Assembly: GCA_002069965.1 (NCBI GenBank)
Contig: MWCI01000001.1
Coordinates: 1 to 64,000 of the forward strand
Direction: 5' to 3'
Length of the DNA: 64,000 nucleotides
From: Spirochaetes bacterium ADurb.Bin218
GTDB taxonomy: Bacteria; Spirochaetota; UBA4802; UBA5550
Of the stretch, positions 33,253-41,865 are shown piece by piece; within the stretch, counting starts at the first letter, position 1, and each line of letters opens with the position of its first letter. Below the pieces are notes generated by a model that was not told where the DNA came from, made no database searches, and saw only the letters and a program-made list of their open reading frames with translations. The translations under genes and the position numbers were made by a program.

Positions 33253-36123
33253 TTAGTTTATTGGCGCTTTGAATATAAATTCATATTTGTTTTCATCCTG
33301 ATCATCATACTTGTCAAAGCATCGTGAGTATCTTATGCCAAGTTCAACTTGAAGGTATAGGTTTGTAAGAAGATTCTGCTCGGCGGTAAGCTCAAATCCT
33401 GCTGAGCGGAATAGATCTCTTTCCTTTTTATCATACCCCATGCCGTAATCAAAAAAGAGATCCCCATTTATTCGCTTTAAATATGTAAGTTTCCATATAT
33501 TTGTCGATAGATTGAAAAGTGGAAAGCTATAGTCTATGCTTGAAATTGCAAAATTTTTATATCGCACAGATTCATAACCCCGTGGGAATAGCACCTCCGA
33601 TGGAAAGATATAATTTTTATAATCTATATTTTCATAAGAGCCTTTGAGTATAAACCCTTGAGTATCTGTAAATCCAGGTAAATATATTGAAAGAGATAAA
33701 GAGAACAAATTCCCTTTATATGTGCTATTGTATGGGGTATGAAAGTATTTTGCAGAGAATAGCCCCCCTGTCCCAGGCACTACAGAATCAATGGCGCCTC
33801 TGAAGATGTTAGAGATGTTGATAAAATATTCATTATACATTAAGCTTCCATTTGTATTTATGTCATTGTAGATATTGTAATCAAATCGATTTATATCAGA
33901 GATATCAATATATCCACCAATAAATCCAAAATCCAAAAATGTAGTTCTGTTGCCGAGAGAGAAATTAAGTGGAATAGTGAAACCACCCTTTGCAATTTTT
34001 TCTTTCCATGAAATATAATCCAGCTCTTTATTATCTGTCTGGTTATCGACTCTCACTGCTCTTTGACCATATCTACCAGAGAGAGTTAAAACAGGATAGA
34101 ACTTGCTGTATGTTATGTTTAAATCTCCTGCATTTGTATTTTCATTAAAATTTCTTATATATGACAAAACTATGTCTGTAGTATGCAAAACATCCCTTGA
34201 CAGGAAGGAGATAAAAAATTCTGACCCTGATGAGGCAAAGTAGGGGATCCATCCATAAAAATTTATGCTATGCATCAATTGAGAATAGTCGCCTACCTCA
34301 TATTCATTTTTTTGCACATCGTAAAAGTCCTTAGAAATATTTTTTGTGAGTTCTTCTGATATTGTGCTTATTGTATCTACTTTAACAACCTTTACTTTTT
34401 CAATTGGAGTCCACTGTGATGGGTTGAGCTTTACAGAGGCAATCTGATATCCATTCATTGAGTAATCGTTAAAGAGTATCTCTTTGCGTTTTTCATCTAT
34501 CCATGGATAATAGGCACCGAATTTTCGAGAGGTTATCTGGTATCGCTTTTTTGTCTTTGTGTCAAGTGCATAGATATTATCTATCCCTGAATAATCTGAA
34601 GTGTATATGATGTATTTATCATAAATTACTGATGCTCTGAAGGACTCATTGAAAGTATAACCTGTTAGGTTTATAAGTTTTTTAGTTGCTACATCATAAA
34701 GTAAAAGGGCATTTCCTTTGTCCGAGAGAGCAGAAAAAACTACAAGATCTCCCTTGTCAGAAATGGCAGGGTCAAATATATGTGCATCACTATCAATTGA
34801 CGCTGTAAAAACCTCTTCGCGTTTTTCAATATCAAAGATTGAGAGGCTATATTTGAGCTCTATGCTATATTCAATCCCTGCAGCAAGAGTTCCCTTTGAA
34901 GATAGGCATGAAGAGATAAAGCGCCTTTTATCTGTGAGAGCTTCTTCTTTACCAGTCAAAATATCCATCATATAAATATCAGAAAAACTTTTATATCCCC
35001 ACCTTGGGTGAGGAATGGATTCAGTCCATATGATTTTGTTACCTCCAGCGGAAAGGGTTCTTTCGTTTTTGAATATTCCATAAACCGGGCTATAGGATAT
35101 TTCTTTCAGGGGATAAAATTTTTCTTTTGAGTCTATCTTTCCAATCTTGAGCTTTTTGCTATTTGAATAAAGCAAGGCTATTATTGCAGAATCATCAGAT
35201 GTAAAAGGAAAAAGATAGCTCTCAAATTTATTTTCTAATTTTTGACTTTTGATTTCAGCATCAGAGACTTGAATCTCTGCAGCTTGCATTTGCCACATCA
35301 TTTGATATTCATTCATGGCTTCATTGTAAAGGGTTGTCATGGACTTCCCTGTTATAGTGATTAAGCTTGAGTCAAAGGTAGGGAATAAGAAATACTTCCC
35401 TGTCCGGTCCAGAATTTTATTCCAGATCTCAGGCCCATATTTTTTTTGAATATATGAAGTCATAATATATCCAAGCCTGTAATGGTCATTCCTCGGATAC
35501 ATGGCATCATAAGATCCAAGATACATTTTATAATATGAGTATCTCTCGTCATTCAATTCAAGAGCTCTTTGCCATAGTAAAAAGTAGGGGAGCCTCCCTC
35601 GTCCTCCATGAGTAAGGGCTGTTTCCATAACAACAGCGTCTCCTTCGAGATACCAGGGAGGTATGTAGAGAATGCTAAAAATTCCTGTTCCGATATCCCC
35701 AAATACAGCGCGCCAGATAGTTTTGCCTGTGCCCTCTCTTAGTTTATTCATTTGTACCATATGCCTTCCCTCATGGACTGCAAGTCCACGGAACCACTCT
35801 ATGCCATCAAAGGATGAGGGTGTAGTGAAAAAATGTGAGTAATATGGGGCAGGTGAAACAAATCCATTGGGCTCTGTATTCTGGTTTATCAGCACTATAG
35901 GTATTTTTCTTTTTTTGGTATTTAGGTTTGAGTAATTAAATTTTTCGTAATGTTGCAACAGGTCTGCAACATCCTTTGCCTTTTGTGTTATTTCCTCTGG
36001 GAAGATTATTGTGTATATATCAGTTTCTATGTATTTCCATTTTATATCAGGGGGATTTTGCTGAGGGACTGCAGGTGTTAAAGATAATGTGATGAATAGA
36101 ACAAAAATTAACTTTTTAAACAT
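33253..36123 (-). CDS. Exported metallopeptidase-like / TolB-type propeller / outer-membrane barrel protein
   Basis: The 956-aa protein has a signal peptide (MFKKLIFVLFITLSLTPAV), then a gluzincin-like zinc peptidase segment with HEGRH at 117-121 (HExxH) and the third-ligand motif PPWYLEGDAVVME (Glu160). A central beta-propeller of WD40/TolB-type blades follows, about residues 300-600 (for example GNKIIWTESIPHPRWG, SDKGDLVVFSALSD, ASVIYDKYIIYTSD), and then a C-terminal region of alternating aromatic beta strands with YENIDYKNYIFPSEVLFPRG that resembles a BamA/Omp85-type barrel. It is probably an outer-membrane protein with a periplasmic enzyme-like part. Whether the peptidase is active is unknown. 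Its start overlaps the preceding gene by 8 bases. Confidence 0.78.
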   Translation of the reverse strand: MFKKLIFVLFITLSLTPAVPQQNPPDIKWKYIETDIYTIIFPEEITQKAKDVADLLQHYEKFNYSNLNTKKRKIPIVLINQNTEPNGFVSPAPYYSHFFTTPSSFDGIEWFRGLAVHEGRHMVQMNKLREGTGKTIWRAVFGDIGTGIFSILYIPPWYLEGDAVVMETALTHGGRGRLPYFLLWQRALELNDERYSYYKMYLGSYDAMYPRNDHYRLGYIMTSYIQKKYGPEIWNKILDRTGKYFLFPTFDSSLITITGKSMTTLYNEAMNEYQMMWQMQAAEIQVSDAEIKSQKLENKFESYLFPFTSDDSAIIALLYSNSKKLKIGKIDSKEKFYPLKEISYSPVYGIFKNERTLSAGGNKIIWTESIPHPRWGYKSFSDIYMMDILTGKEEALTDKRRFISSCLSSKGTLAAGIEYSIELKYSLSIFDIEKREEVFTASIDSDAHIFDPAISDKGDLVVFSALSDKGNALLLYDVATKKLINLTGYTFNESFRASVIYDKYIIYTSDYSGIDNIYALDTKTKKRYQITSRKFGAYYPWIDEKRKEILFNDYSMNGYQIASVKLNPSQWTPIEKVKVVKVDTISTISEELTKNISKDFYDVQKNEYEVGDYSQLMHSINFYGWIPYFASSGSEFFISFLSRDVLHTTDIVLSYIRNFNENTNAGDLNITYSKFYPVLTLSGRYGQRAVRVDNQTDNKELDYISWKEKIAKGGFTIPLNFSLGNRTTFLDFGFIGGYIDISDINRFDYNIYNDINTNGSLMYNEYFINISNIFRGAIDSVVPGTGGLFSAKYFHTPYNSTYKGNLFSLSLSIYLPGFTDTQGFILKGSYENIDYKNYIFPSEVLFPRGYESVRYKNFAISSIDYSFPLFNLSTNIWKLTYLKRINGDLFFDYGMGYDKKERDLFRSAGFELTAEQNLLTNLYLQVELGIRYSRCFDKYDDQDENKYEFIFKAPIN

Positions 36124-36493
36124 AAATTTCCTCTAAAATCTTAGCCATGAGTGTAATGATTGAAGTTATGAATATCCCGTCAATTATTATGGTGGAAAAA
36201 GTTTCTTTTACATTATTGTTGGGATGATTTTTGAACAGTATATGCAAGAGCTTATGAATTATTCCAAAAGCAGTCATGAGCCATAATAAAAGATTAAAGC
36301 TTGTTTCAAGGAGCATAAATATTGCTGCAAATAAAAAAATATGGAGCCATATAAAAAATTTTTCGGCGATCTTATCATCTGTTTTCTGGAAGAATTTAAT
36401 CATCTTCCACTCCTTTGTTCGTATGGCATCCATCTGATGAATAATAAAGAGAGTAATATTAAAAAACAGCAGAATTTTATATGTCAGTTCCAT
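36116..36493 (-). CDS. Small integral membrane protein (DUF6713-like)
   Basis: The 125-aa protein has about four hydrophobic helices and the segment HQMDAIRTKEWKM near the N-terminus, a motif I associate with the DUF6713 family (assignment from memory, moderate certainty). It precedes the peptidase/propeller gene on the minus strand with an 8-base overlap, so the two are cotranscribed. No function is known. Confidence 0.65.
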   Translation of the reverse strand: MELTYKILLFFNITLFIIHQMDAIRTKEWKMIKFFQKTDDKIAEKFFIWLHIFLFAAIFMLLETSFNLLLWLMTAFGIIHKLLHILFKNHPNNNVKETFSTIIIDGIFITSIITLMAKILEEIYV

Positions 36494-36578
36494 GTAACTA
36501 CTCTATAATTTAAGATATTTGATCCAACTTTTAGATTTTATACTTGTCAATTACTTTGCAAGCTTTAAGATTATATTT

Positions 36579-37349
36579 ATGAAGAGAAAATTTTTTATAA
36601 CTATAATTCTGTGTCTATCTATAATTTTTATTTTTGCAGAAAAAAATTTATCCTTTGGCGCAGATCATAACCTGCTCCCTGAAGGTTTCGTTCGAAACTA
36701 TTCTTCGATAAAAACGATAAAAGCACGGATCAGGCAACGAATTTACTTGCCTCAAGGCACAGAAGAATTCTCCGGCAGATTTACAGCTTCATCATCAGGC
36801 AATTTCAGAATCGATTATATTGAGCCAGAGCCTCAAACTGTTGTAAAAAATTCAAGAGGACTATTCTGGTTTTTCAAAAACAGAAATTTGCTCTTTTATC
36901 AAGAGGAGAACCAAAAAAATCCCCTTAGTGCCTTAGATATTTTTAGTGAGATTTCATCAGTTATAAAAGAAAATATAGCAGTCAAATACTGTGGGATTCA
37001 GCTATATGGTTTTTTGAAAAAGGCTCACATCTATTCCATTGAGTATAAAGACAGAAAAAATAAAATACTTATATGGCTCGATGAATCCCGCCAGGTTATT
37101 TTAAAGCGATATGTAGTGGATAATCAGGGGGTGGAGCTTGTTAAAGAGGAGTTTATGAATTACTTTGATTATAATTCTATACAGGTTCCATCATATATTG
37201 TCCTTTTTATTCGCACAAAAGGTGGAATAATAAAAACTGAGAGTGAATATAGTGATATAAAGCTTAATGAAATTATTTCTGAGGATGTCTTTGATTTTGT
37301 CATAAAACAAAATATGGAACTTAGAGCCTTTAATGAATTGGTTAAGTAA
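36579..37349 (+). CDS. lolA: LolA-like outer-membrane lipoprotein carrier
   Basis: LolA shuttles lipoproteins across the periplasm from LolCDE to the outer membrane. The 256-aa form starting at ATG 36579 has a signal peptide (KRKFFITIILCLSIIFIFA) and the typical features: SIKTIKARIRQRIY near the start, FSGRFTASSSGNFRIDYIEPEPQTVV (given in part) matching the F-x-G-x3-x-P-x-FRIDY pattern, and a mid-chain IWLDESRQVILKRYVVDNQG. An upstream in-frame ATG at 36519 would add a poor leader. It overlaps the POTRA-barrel gene by 17 bases, forming a two-gene operon for outer-membrane work. Confidence 0.75.
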   Translation: MKRKFFITIILCLSIIFIFAEKNLSFGADHNLLPEGFVRNYSSIKTIKARIRQRIYLPQGTEEFSGRFTASSSGNFRIDYIEPEPQTVVKNSRGLFWFFKNRNLLFYQEENQKNPLSALDIFSEISSVIKENIAVKYCGIQLYGFLKKAHIYSIEYKDRKNKILIWLDESRQVILKRYVVDNQGVELVKEEFMNYFDYNSIQVPSYIVLFIRTKGGIIKTESEYSDIKLNEIISEDVFDFVIKQNMELRAFNELVK

Positions 37350-38700
37350 AAAAATTATTGTCACATGTTTGTTTATTTTCACTCCATGCTATTTATTTTC
37401 AATGATAACAGTCAAAGGGAAAGTTTCAGATGTTAATATTGATAAATTTATAAATAGCGATAAAAAATATGATGAGCAGGAATTGCGCAAGCTATGCGTA
37501 GAAATTACAGATCTTTATCATTCCCTTGGCTATAGTGCCTTCTATATAAAAAAAGCTACAATAAAAAAAAATGGGGATGTTGAAATGGAATTTATAGATC
37601 CCATTGTTTCTGAGGTAAAGATTCATTGTAGGAATAGAACAGAATGTTTAGTGCCTGCTGAAGATATTTACAAAACAGGAAGCCCTTTTAACGAGAAAAT
37701 TTTGCAACAAAAAATAAATGGACTAAAAGATCTATATCGCCTAAAAAAAGTCTCTGCAAAGCTATTGCGTGATGAATCAGAAAATATTATTATAGATGTT
37801 ACTGTTGAAAAGAAGTTATTTAATTCACAGATCTTTATTTTTTCTCACCCTGTATATGATTTCATAAGCTCTATATCCATTGGGTATGGAGAAGAGAAGT
37901 CTGAATATATTCATCTGGCCGCCTCAGCCTCCAGCAATCAGGATGAGATATTTTATAAAAGTGCAGCATTTTCTTTTTATAAGGCAGGCTATGAGAATTT
38001 AAAGTTTTTTGGTGACTCTGAAATTATACAGCAACGCGGCAATGGATATTTTGATAATCTCTTTGTCTCTGCCTTTATGGGATCAGAATATATTGCTCAA
38101 TATTTTTCTTTTTCTTTTGCACCAGGGATTACTTATGCCACAATAAAGGACTCTGAAGAAAAAGGATTTTCCTTCTCTGGAGTAAAATTAAATTTTACAT
38201 ACAGTGATGAGTTTTCCAGGATAGATCCCTTTGAAATGAAAGTGCTGATGATAGATTTTTTTTCGGGATGGAATAGCCTCGAAGGGATTTTTTCTGTCAA
38301 AGAAAAATTATATGGGGAGATTAGATATCCAATATATGATGTGACTGCCTTGACTTTTGGTATAATGTCTTATGGAACAAATGAGAATAATCCTAATTTT
38401 CATCAGCTGCTATTTACAGAAAATTTTCCAGTAATAGCAAATGATTATACAACTGTTCAGTTTTTATTTATACCCTATTGGGGCTTTCTATTTGATCTAT
38501 ACAATAGGAAGTTGCTTTTGGGAGGAAAATTTTTTCATGGAATTTATTTTTCTCAATTAAATGAAAACTACATAAACTGCACAAGTATATATTTAACTTT
38601 TAAAAGCAGTGATATTATTCTGGAAGTTTCTTATAATGATAATTCAATTAAGGAGTTGGAAGAGTTCTATATTTATTTCAAAGCTGGTGTTGTGTTTTAG
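37333..38700 (+). CDS. POTRA-containing outer-membrane beta-barrel protein (Omp85/TPS-B-like)
   Basis: This 455-aa protein has a signal peptide (to about residue 23), then a POTRA-like region (ELRKLCVEITDLYHSLGYSA, TIKKNGDVEMEFIDPIVSEV, KINGLKDLYRLKKVSAKLL) to about residue 155, and a long run of alternating hydrophobic beta strands to the C-terminal Phe (YIYFKAGVVF), typical of an outer-membrane barrel. It resembles small Omp85/TpsB relatives, with fewer POTRA units than BamA. Overlap with lolA suggests a role in outer-membrane delivery. The substrate is not known. Its stop overlaps the convergent gene by 4 bases. Confidence 0.72.
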   Translation: MNWLSKKIIVTCLFIFTPCYLFSMITVKGKVSDVNIDKFINSDKKYDEQELRKLCVEITDLYHSLGYSAFYIKKATIKKNGDVEMEFIDPIVSEVKIHCRNRTECLVPAEDIYKTGSPFNEKILQQKINGLKDLYRLKKVSAKLLRDESENIIIDVTVEKKLFNSQIFIFSHPVYDFISSISIGYGEEKSEYIHLAASASSNQDEIFYKSAAFSFYKAGYENLKFFGDSEIIQQRGNGYFDNLFVSAFMGSEYIAQYFSFSFAPGITYATIKDSEEKGFSFSGVKLNFTYSDEFSRIDPFEMKVLMIDFFSGWNSLEGIFSVKEKLYGEIRYPIYDVTALTFGIMSYGTNENNPNFHQLLFTENFPVIANDYTTVQFLFIPYWGFLFDLYNRKLLLGGKFFHGIYFSQLNENYINCTSIYLTFKSSDIILEVSYNDNSIKELEEFYIYFKAGVVF

Positions 38701-39539
38701 TAATTGTTTTTATTTATTGCGTAGTTATGGAGATTTTTAGCTTTGTTTAAAATTTCTTCAACTTCCTTAATTGTATTTTCAAGGGATATCTTGGCATCGT
38801 TAAAGGCCTGCTTGTGTTGCTTTGTCAGATTTGGGATATCATCAGCATTTTTATTGGCAAGAAGCTCCTGTAGAGATAAAAGATATTTTAGTATTGTTGA
38901 ATATACTCTTTTAATTGTAGCTGCCATTTCATAATAGTAGATAAACTTCATGACTTTATCTTTTTTGGATACAAGGAGTGAGTCTATTATTTTTTTGCCT
39001 TCATTATCCACTTTTGCTTGATAATAAGTCACAGAGCGCGGATAGCTTGTCAATTCTCTGTGATAGTTTTCCAGCTTTTCTAACTGTTGTATACAGTCAA
39101 TATCAAGATGTCTTTCAAGATCATCAAGGGCATTTGATTCTACTTTATTTTCTCTTCTAAATACATCTGACATATCAAGATTCATCATTATGGCAGATAG
39201 TCTTTGCCTGTGAACCTCTGAGTTTTCTATGATCTCCTTTATAAATATTTCTGGTTCAAAAAAAGCCTCTTCTGATTTTGCTATTGGCTCGTTATAGAGA
39301 TCATCAGATTTTGTTGAATCTACCTCTTTATTATGCAGGAGCTTTTTCTGAATTTGTTGAATTTCACTGGCAAGCATCCTTTCAAGTTTTATAATCTCTA
39401 CTTTTCGACTTAACCTGTCATATTTAAGCCCAAAGAGATTCCCCTTTGGATCTACATAGCGATTGTTTAGATCATAAACAGAGATTTTAGATGTATCGAT
39501 TTCTGATATATCGTTAATTCTTATGATCTTTTTTTTCAT
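38697..39539 (-). CDS. Hypothetical cytosolic protein, helical
   Basis: The protein (280 aa from ATG 39539) is rich in charged, coiled-coil-like helices (KVEIIKLERMLASEIQQIQK, NTIKEVEEILNKAKN) with no signal or membrane segment. ATG 39539 has CAGGA at good spacing and lies one base after the PilZ gene stop; an earlier ATG at 39563 would overlap PilZ. Its coupling to a PilZ gene suggests a c-di-GMP effector partner. I do not recognise the family. Confidence 0.65.
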   Translation of the reverse strand: MKKKIIRINDISEIDTSKISVYDLNNRYVDPKGNLFGLKYDRLSRKVEIIKLERMLASEIQQIQKKLLHNKEVDSTKSDDLYNEPIAKSEEAFFEPEIFIKEIIENSEVHRQRLSAIMMNLDMSDVFRRENKVESNALDDLERHLDIDCIQQLEKLENYHRELTSYPRSVTYYQAKVDNEGKKIIDSLLVSKKDKVMKFIYYYEMAATIKRVYSTILKYLLSLQELLANKNADDIPNLTKQHKQAFNDAKISLENTIKEVEEILNKAKNLHNYAINKNNY

Positions 39540-39540
39540 A

Positions 39541-39933
39541 TTAAATCCTGAAAATTTCAGCAAAGTCTATATTGGTTAATGGAGAGTCAAATTCCACTGC
39601 AATATATGCATCACCTATTGCTGAATATCTTGAGAATTTTTGAGCCAGCTCAGTTGGATTGTTTTGCAACAGTCCAGTTCTGACAATTTTTCCCTTAAGC
39701 GAATATTCTGATTTGTTAATTTCAAATCGAGCTATGATGGGTAGTCCAGGTGATACTCTGCTGTTGCTGATAATAAAAATTCCGCCCGAACTTATGTCTA
39801 TTATCTTGCCTTTGCCTTTTTCAGGGATGCTTGTTTCTATATCTATTTCATCGGGATCCCCATCAAAGAAATCAAAGTTAACATCAATAGAACAGGAGTA
39901 ACGGGGGTATTTTCTCTTTTCTTCGTGAGCCAT
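39541..39933 (-). CDS. PilZ-domain protein (c-di-GMP receptor)
   Basis: This 130-aa single-domain PilZ protein has the binding signature KRKYPRYSC (R-x3-R) near residue 10 and DISSGGIFII (D-x-S-x2-G) about 45 residues later, both needed to hold the c-di-GMP dimer. ATG 39933 is taken as the start because GAGGA lies 5 bases upstream; an in-frame TTG at 39945 is possible. It forms a tight operon with the helical protein downstream. With the Wsp-like operon at 11.9-20.1 kb it suggests a c-di-GMP network in the cell. Confidence 0.85.
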   Translation of the reverse strand: MAHEEKRKYPRYSCSIDVNFDFFDGDPDEIDIETSIPEKGKGKIIDISSGGIFIISNSRVSPGLPIIARFEINKSEYSLKGKIVRTGLLQNNPTELAQKFSRYSAIGDAYIAVEFDSPLTNIDFAEIFRI

Positions 39934-40255
39934 ATCTGTCCTCAAGTTTTATTTTATATAGATATATTGCAGTAAATATAAATGAATGTCAAGACATGTT
40001 TTTGAAATCACTATTTATTCTTAACTTTTTTCAAAGAGAAAATGTTATATAGCCAGATTTTTTGCTATTTGGATATATGTCATTATTTGCACTAAGGGGA
40101 TTATTAGTGGTTTTAAAGTATAGTTTTAATGAGATTCTTGTTGTAATAATTTTTTCTCTATCCAGATATTTATTGCTTGAAATATTATAATAAAATTTAA
40201 TATATAATATCGATTTTTATTATAAATATTACATTTCAAATAAAAAGGGGTTTTT
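39934..40255. other. Intergenic region between PilZ and yedE (divergent)
   Basis: The 322 bases are very AT-rich and lack a reading frame with a ribosome binding site. Apart from the candidate yedE promoter at 40177-40206 I see nothing here. Confidence 0.5.
40177..40206 (+). promoter_or_regulatory. Possible yedE promoter
   Basis: TTGAAA (40177-40182), an 18-base spacer and TATATA (40201-40206), 50 bases before the yedE start. The AT-rich context makes this tentative. Confidence 0.35.
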
Positions 40256-41332
40256 ATGAGAAATTACCTATCCACAAGGTGGGGAATAATTTTCACCGGT
40301 GCTGTCATTGGCGTAATTGCTGTTACCTTACAAAAGTTAGGTAATCCTGCCAACATGGGGATTTGTGTCGCATGCTTTGAGAGGGATATGGCTGGTTCTC
40401 TTGGATTGCACAGGGCTGAGGTAGTTCAGTACATGAGACCAGAAATAGCAGGTCTTGTCCTGGGATCATTTTTAGTTGCTTTAGTTAAAAAGGAGTATCA
40501 GCCCAGAGGTGGTTCTTCCACTATTATAAGGTTTTTTCTTGGTGTTTTCGCCATGATTGGTGCTTTGGTTTTTCTTGGCTGCCCATGGAGAGCTTTACTG
40601 AGGTTTTCTGGTGGGGATTGGAATGCAATTGCAGGATTACTTGGTCTTGCAATTGGTATTGCCATAGGTGTTGCCTTCTTGAAAAATGGTTATAATCTTG
40701 GAAGGAGTTATAAGCTTAAAAAAAGTGCAGGATGGGTTTTCCCTGCTTTTATGGCTGCTCTTGTTATAATGGTAGCCCTTAACTTCAGAGTATCAGAAAC
40801 AGGCCCACTGTTTTTCAGTGAAAAAGGCCCTGGTTCTCAGCATGCACCTCTTATTATAAGCATTATAGCAGGGATTATTATAGGAATTCTTGCTCAAAGG
40901 AGTAGGTTTTGCACAATGGGTTCCATAAGAGATATCATACTAGCGAAGGACTTCCATCTCGCAAGCGGAGTCATAGCTCTTGTGATAAGTGCTTTTGTAT
41001 TTAATTTTCTATATGGTCAGTTTAAACCAGGATTTGAGGGCCAGCCTATTGCTCATACTGCCCATATATGGAATTTTGCTGGCATGGTCCTTGCAGGGCT
41101 TGCCTTTGCACTTGCTGGAGGGTGTCCTGGACGACAACTGATTCTCTCTGGTGAAGGAGACTCTGATGCTGCAGTTTTTGTAATGGGTATGATAGTTGGT
41201 GCAGGCATATCTCATAATTTCATGCTGGCAAGCTCTCCTGCAGGAGTAGGTGCCTTTGGGCCAGCTGCAGTTGCCATTGGTCTGATTTTTTGCCTGATCA
41301 TTGGCTTTACAATGAGAGAAAAGGTTTCCTAA
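40256..41332 (+). CDS. yedE: YedE-type selenium-associated membrane transporter
   Basis: The 358-aa YeeE/YedE family protein has about 10 membrane helices. Conserved Cys motifs lie in the membrane: NMGICVACFERDMAG, FLGCPWRALLR, RSRFCTMGSIRD and GGCPGRQLILSGEGD. The length and the two-half layout fit the branch seen in selenium-using organisms (seleno-YedE), proposed to import a selenium or sulfur compound. AAAGGGG precedes ATG 40256. The following TusA/YedF-like gene starts 9 bases after its stop, and DUF3343 and selD follow, which supports the selenium assignment. Confidence 0.88.
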   Translation: MRNYLSTRWGIIFTGAVIGVIAVTLQKLGNPANMGICVACFERDMAGSLGLHRAEVVQYMRPEIAGLVLGSFLVALVKKEYQPRGGSSTIIRFFLGVFAMIGALVFLGCPWRALLRFSGGDWNAIAGLLGLAIGIAIGVAFLKNGYNLGRSYKLKKSAGWVFPAFMAALVIMVALNFRVSETGPLFFSEKGPGSQHAPLIISIIAGIIIGILAQRSRFCTMGSIRDIILAKDFHLASGVIALVISAFVFNFLYGQFKPGFEGQPIAHTAHIWNFAGMVLAGLAFALAGGCPGRQLILSGEGDSDAAVFVMGMIVGAGISHNFMLASSPAGVGAFGPAAVAIGLIFCLIIGFTMREKVS

Positions 41333-41341
41333 GGAGGAATT

Positions 41342-41554
41342 ATGAGCGATAAAATCGATGCAAGAGGATTATCCTGCCCGCAACCTGTTGTGCTCACACA
41401 AAAGGCAATTAAGGATGGAAAATCTAATTTTGAAATACTTGTGGACACAGAGGTTTCCAGAGAAAATGTTCTGCGCTGTCTGGAAAAAAATAATTTCAAT
41501 GCAGCAGTCTCAGAAGATGGAGATATATTTATAATTAAAGCTTCAAAGAAATAA
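41342..41554 (+). CDS. TusA/YedF-like sulfur (selenium) carrier protein
   Basis: This 70-aa protein with the SirA/TusA fold has the signature DARGLSCPQPVVLTQKAI, whose Cys carries persulfide (or perselenide) in characterised relatives. It equals the N-terminal half of YedF; the C-terminal half is absent here. AAGGAGG precedes ATG 41342, 9 bases from yedE. It is probably the partner that receives the atom imported by YedE and passes it on towards SelD or sulfur-dependent targets (inference). Confidence 0.88.
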   Translation: MSDKIDARGLSCPQPVVLTQKAIKDGKSNFEILVDTEVSRENVLRCLEKNNFNAAVSEDGDIFIIKASKK

Positions 41555-41564
41555 TTTGTTGACT

Positions 41565-41591
41565 GAGGCAGCCTTTTATTTAGGCTGCCTC
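41565..41591 (+). other. Inter-gene hairpin before the DUF3343 gene
   Basis: GAGGCAGCCT (41565-41574) pairs perfectly with AGGCTGCCTC (41582-41591), loop TTTATTT. No T-run follows. It ends one base before an ATG at 41593 and could mask translation from that start or stabilise the upstream mRNA. Confidence 0.7.
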
Positions 41592-41592
41592 T

Positions 41593-41826
41593 ATGAATTC
41601 TGCAACTAATATGTATAGTGTAGTTTTATTCCATTCCACAAACTATGCCATATGGGCATCCAATATTTTGAAAAGGAATTCTGTGGAGCATAAAATGATT
41701 CCTGTCCCAAGACATCTAAGCTCAGATTGTGGCTATTGTGTTCGTTTTTTGTCAAAGGACAGAGATATTGTTTATGACCTCCTGATGAACAATGGAGTTC
41801 TATTTGACAAAATAGAAGAAATTTGA
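41593..41826 (+). CDS. DUF3343 protein (putative Se/S carrier-like)
   Basis: The 77-aa protein has the family core SVVLFHSTNYAIWASNIL and PVPRHLSSDCGYCVRF (two Cys, C-x2-C, near residue 46). DUF3343 proteins are found together with YedE and SelD in selenium-using anaerobes and are proposed carriers or chaperones. The start is uncertain: ATG 41593 lies directly behind a strong hairpin without a ribosome binding site, and ATG 41611 (MYSVVLFH) fits the family start better. Confidence 0.82.
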   Translation: MNSATNMYSVVLFHSTNYAIWASNILKRNSVEHKMIPVPRHLSSDCGYCVRFLSKDRDIVYDLLMNNGVLFDKIEEI

Positions 41827-41865
41827 TATATTTAAATTTAACATTTTACTTTCAAGGAGAGTGTT

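Noticed and set aside
36686-36705. GTTCGAA-type sequence as a tRNA T-arm
   Set aside because: It lies inside the LolA-like coding frame and there is no cloverleaf around it. No tRNA gene was found in the window.
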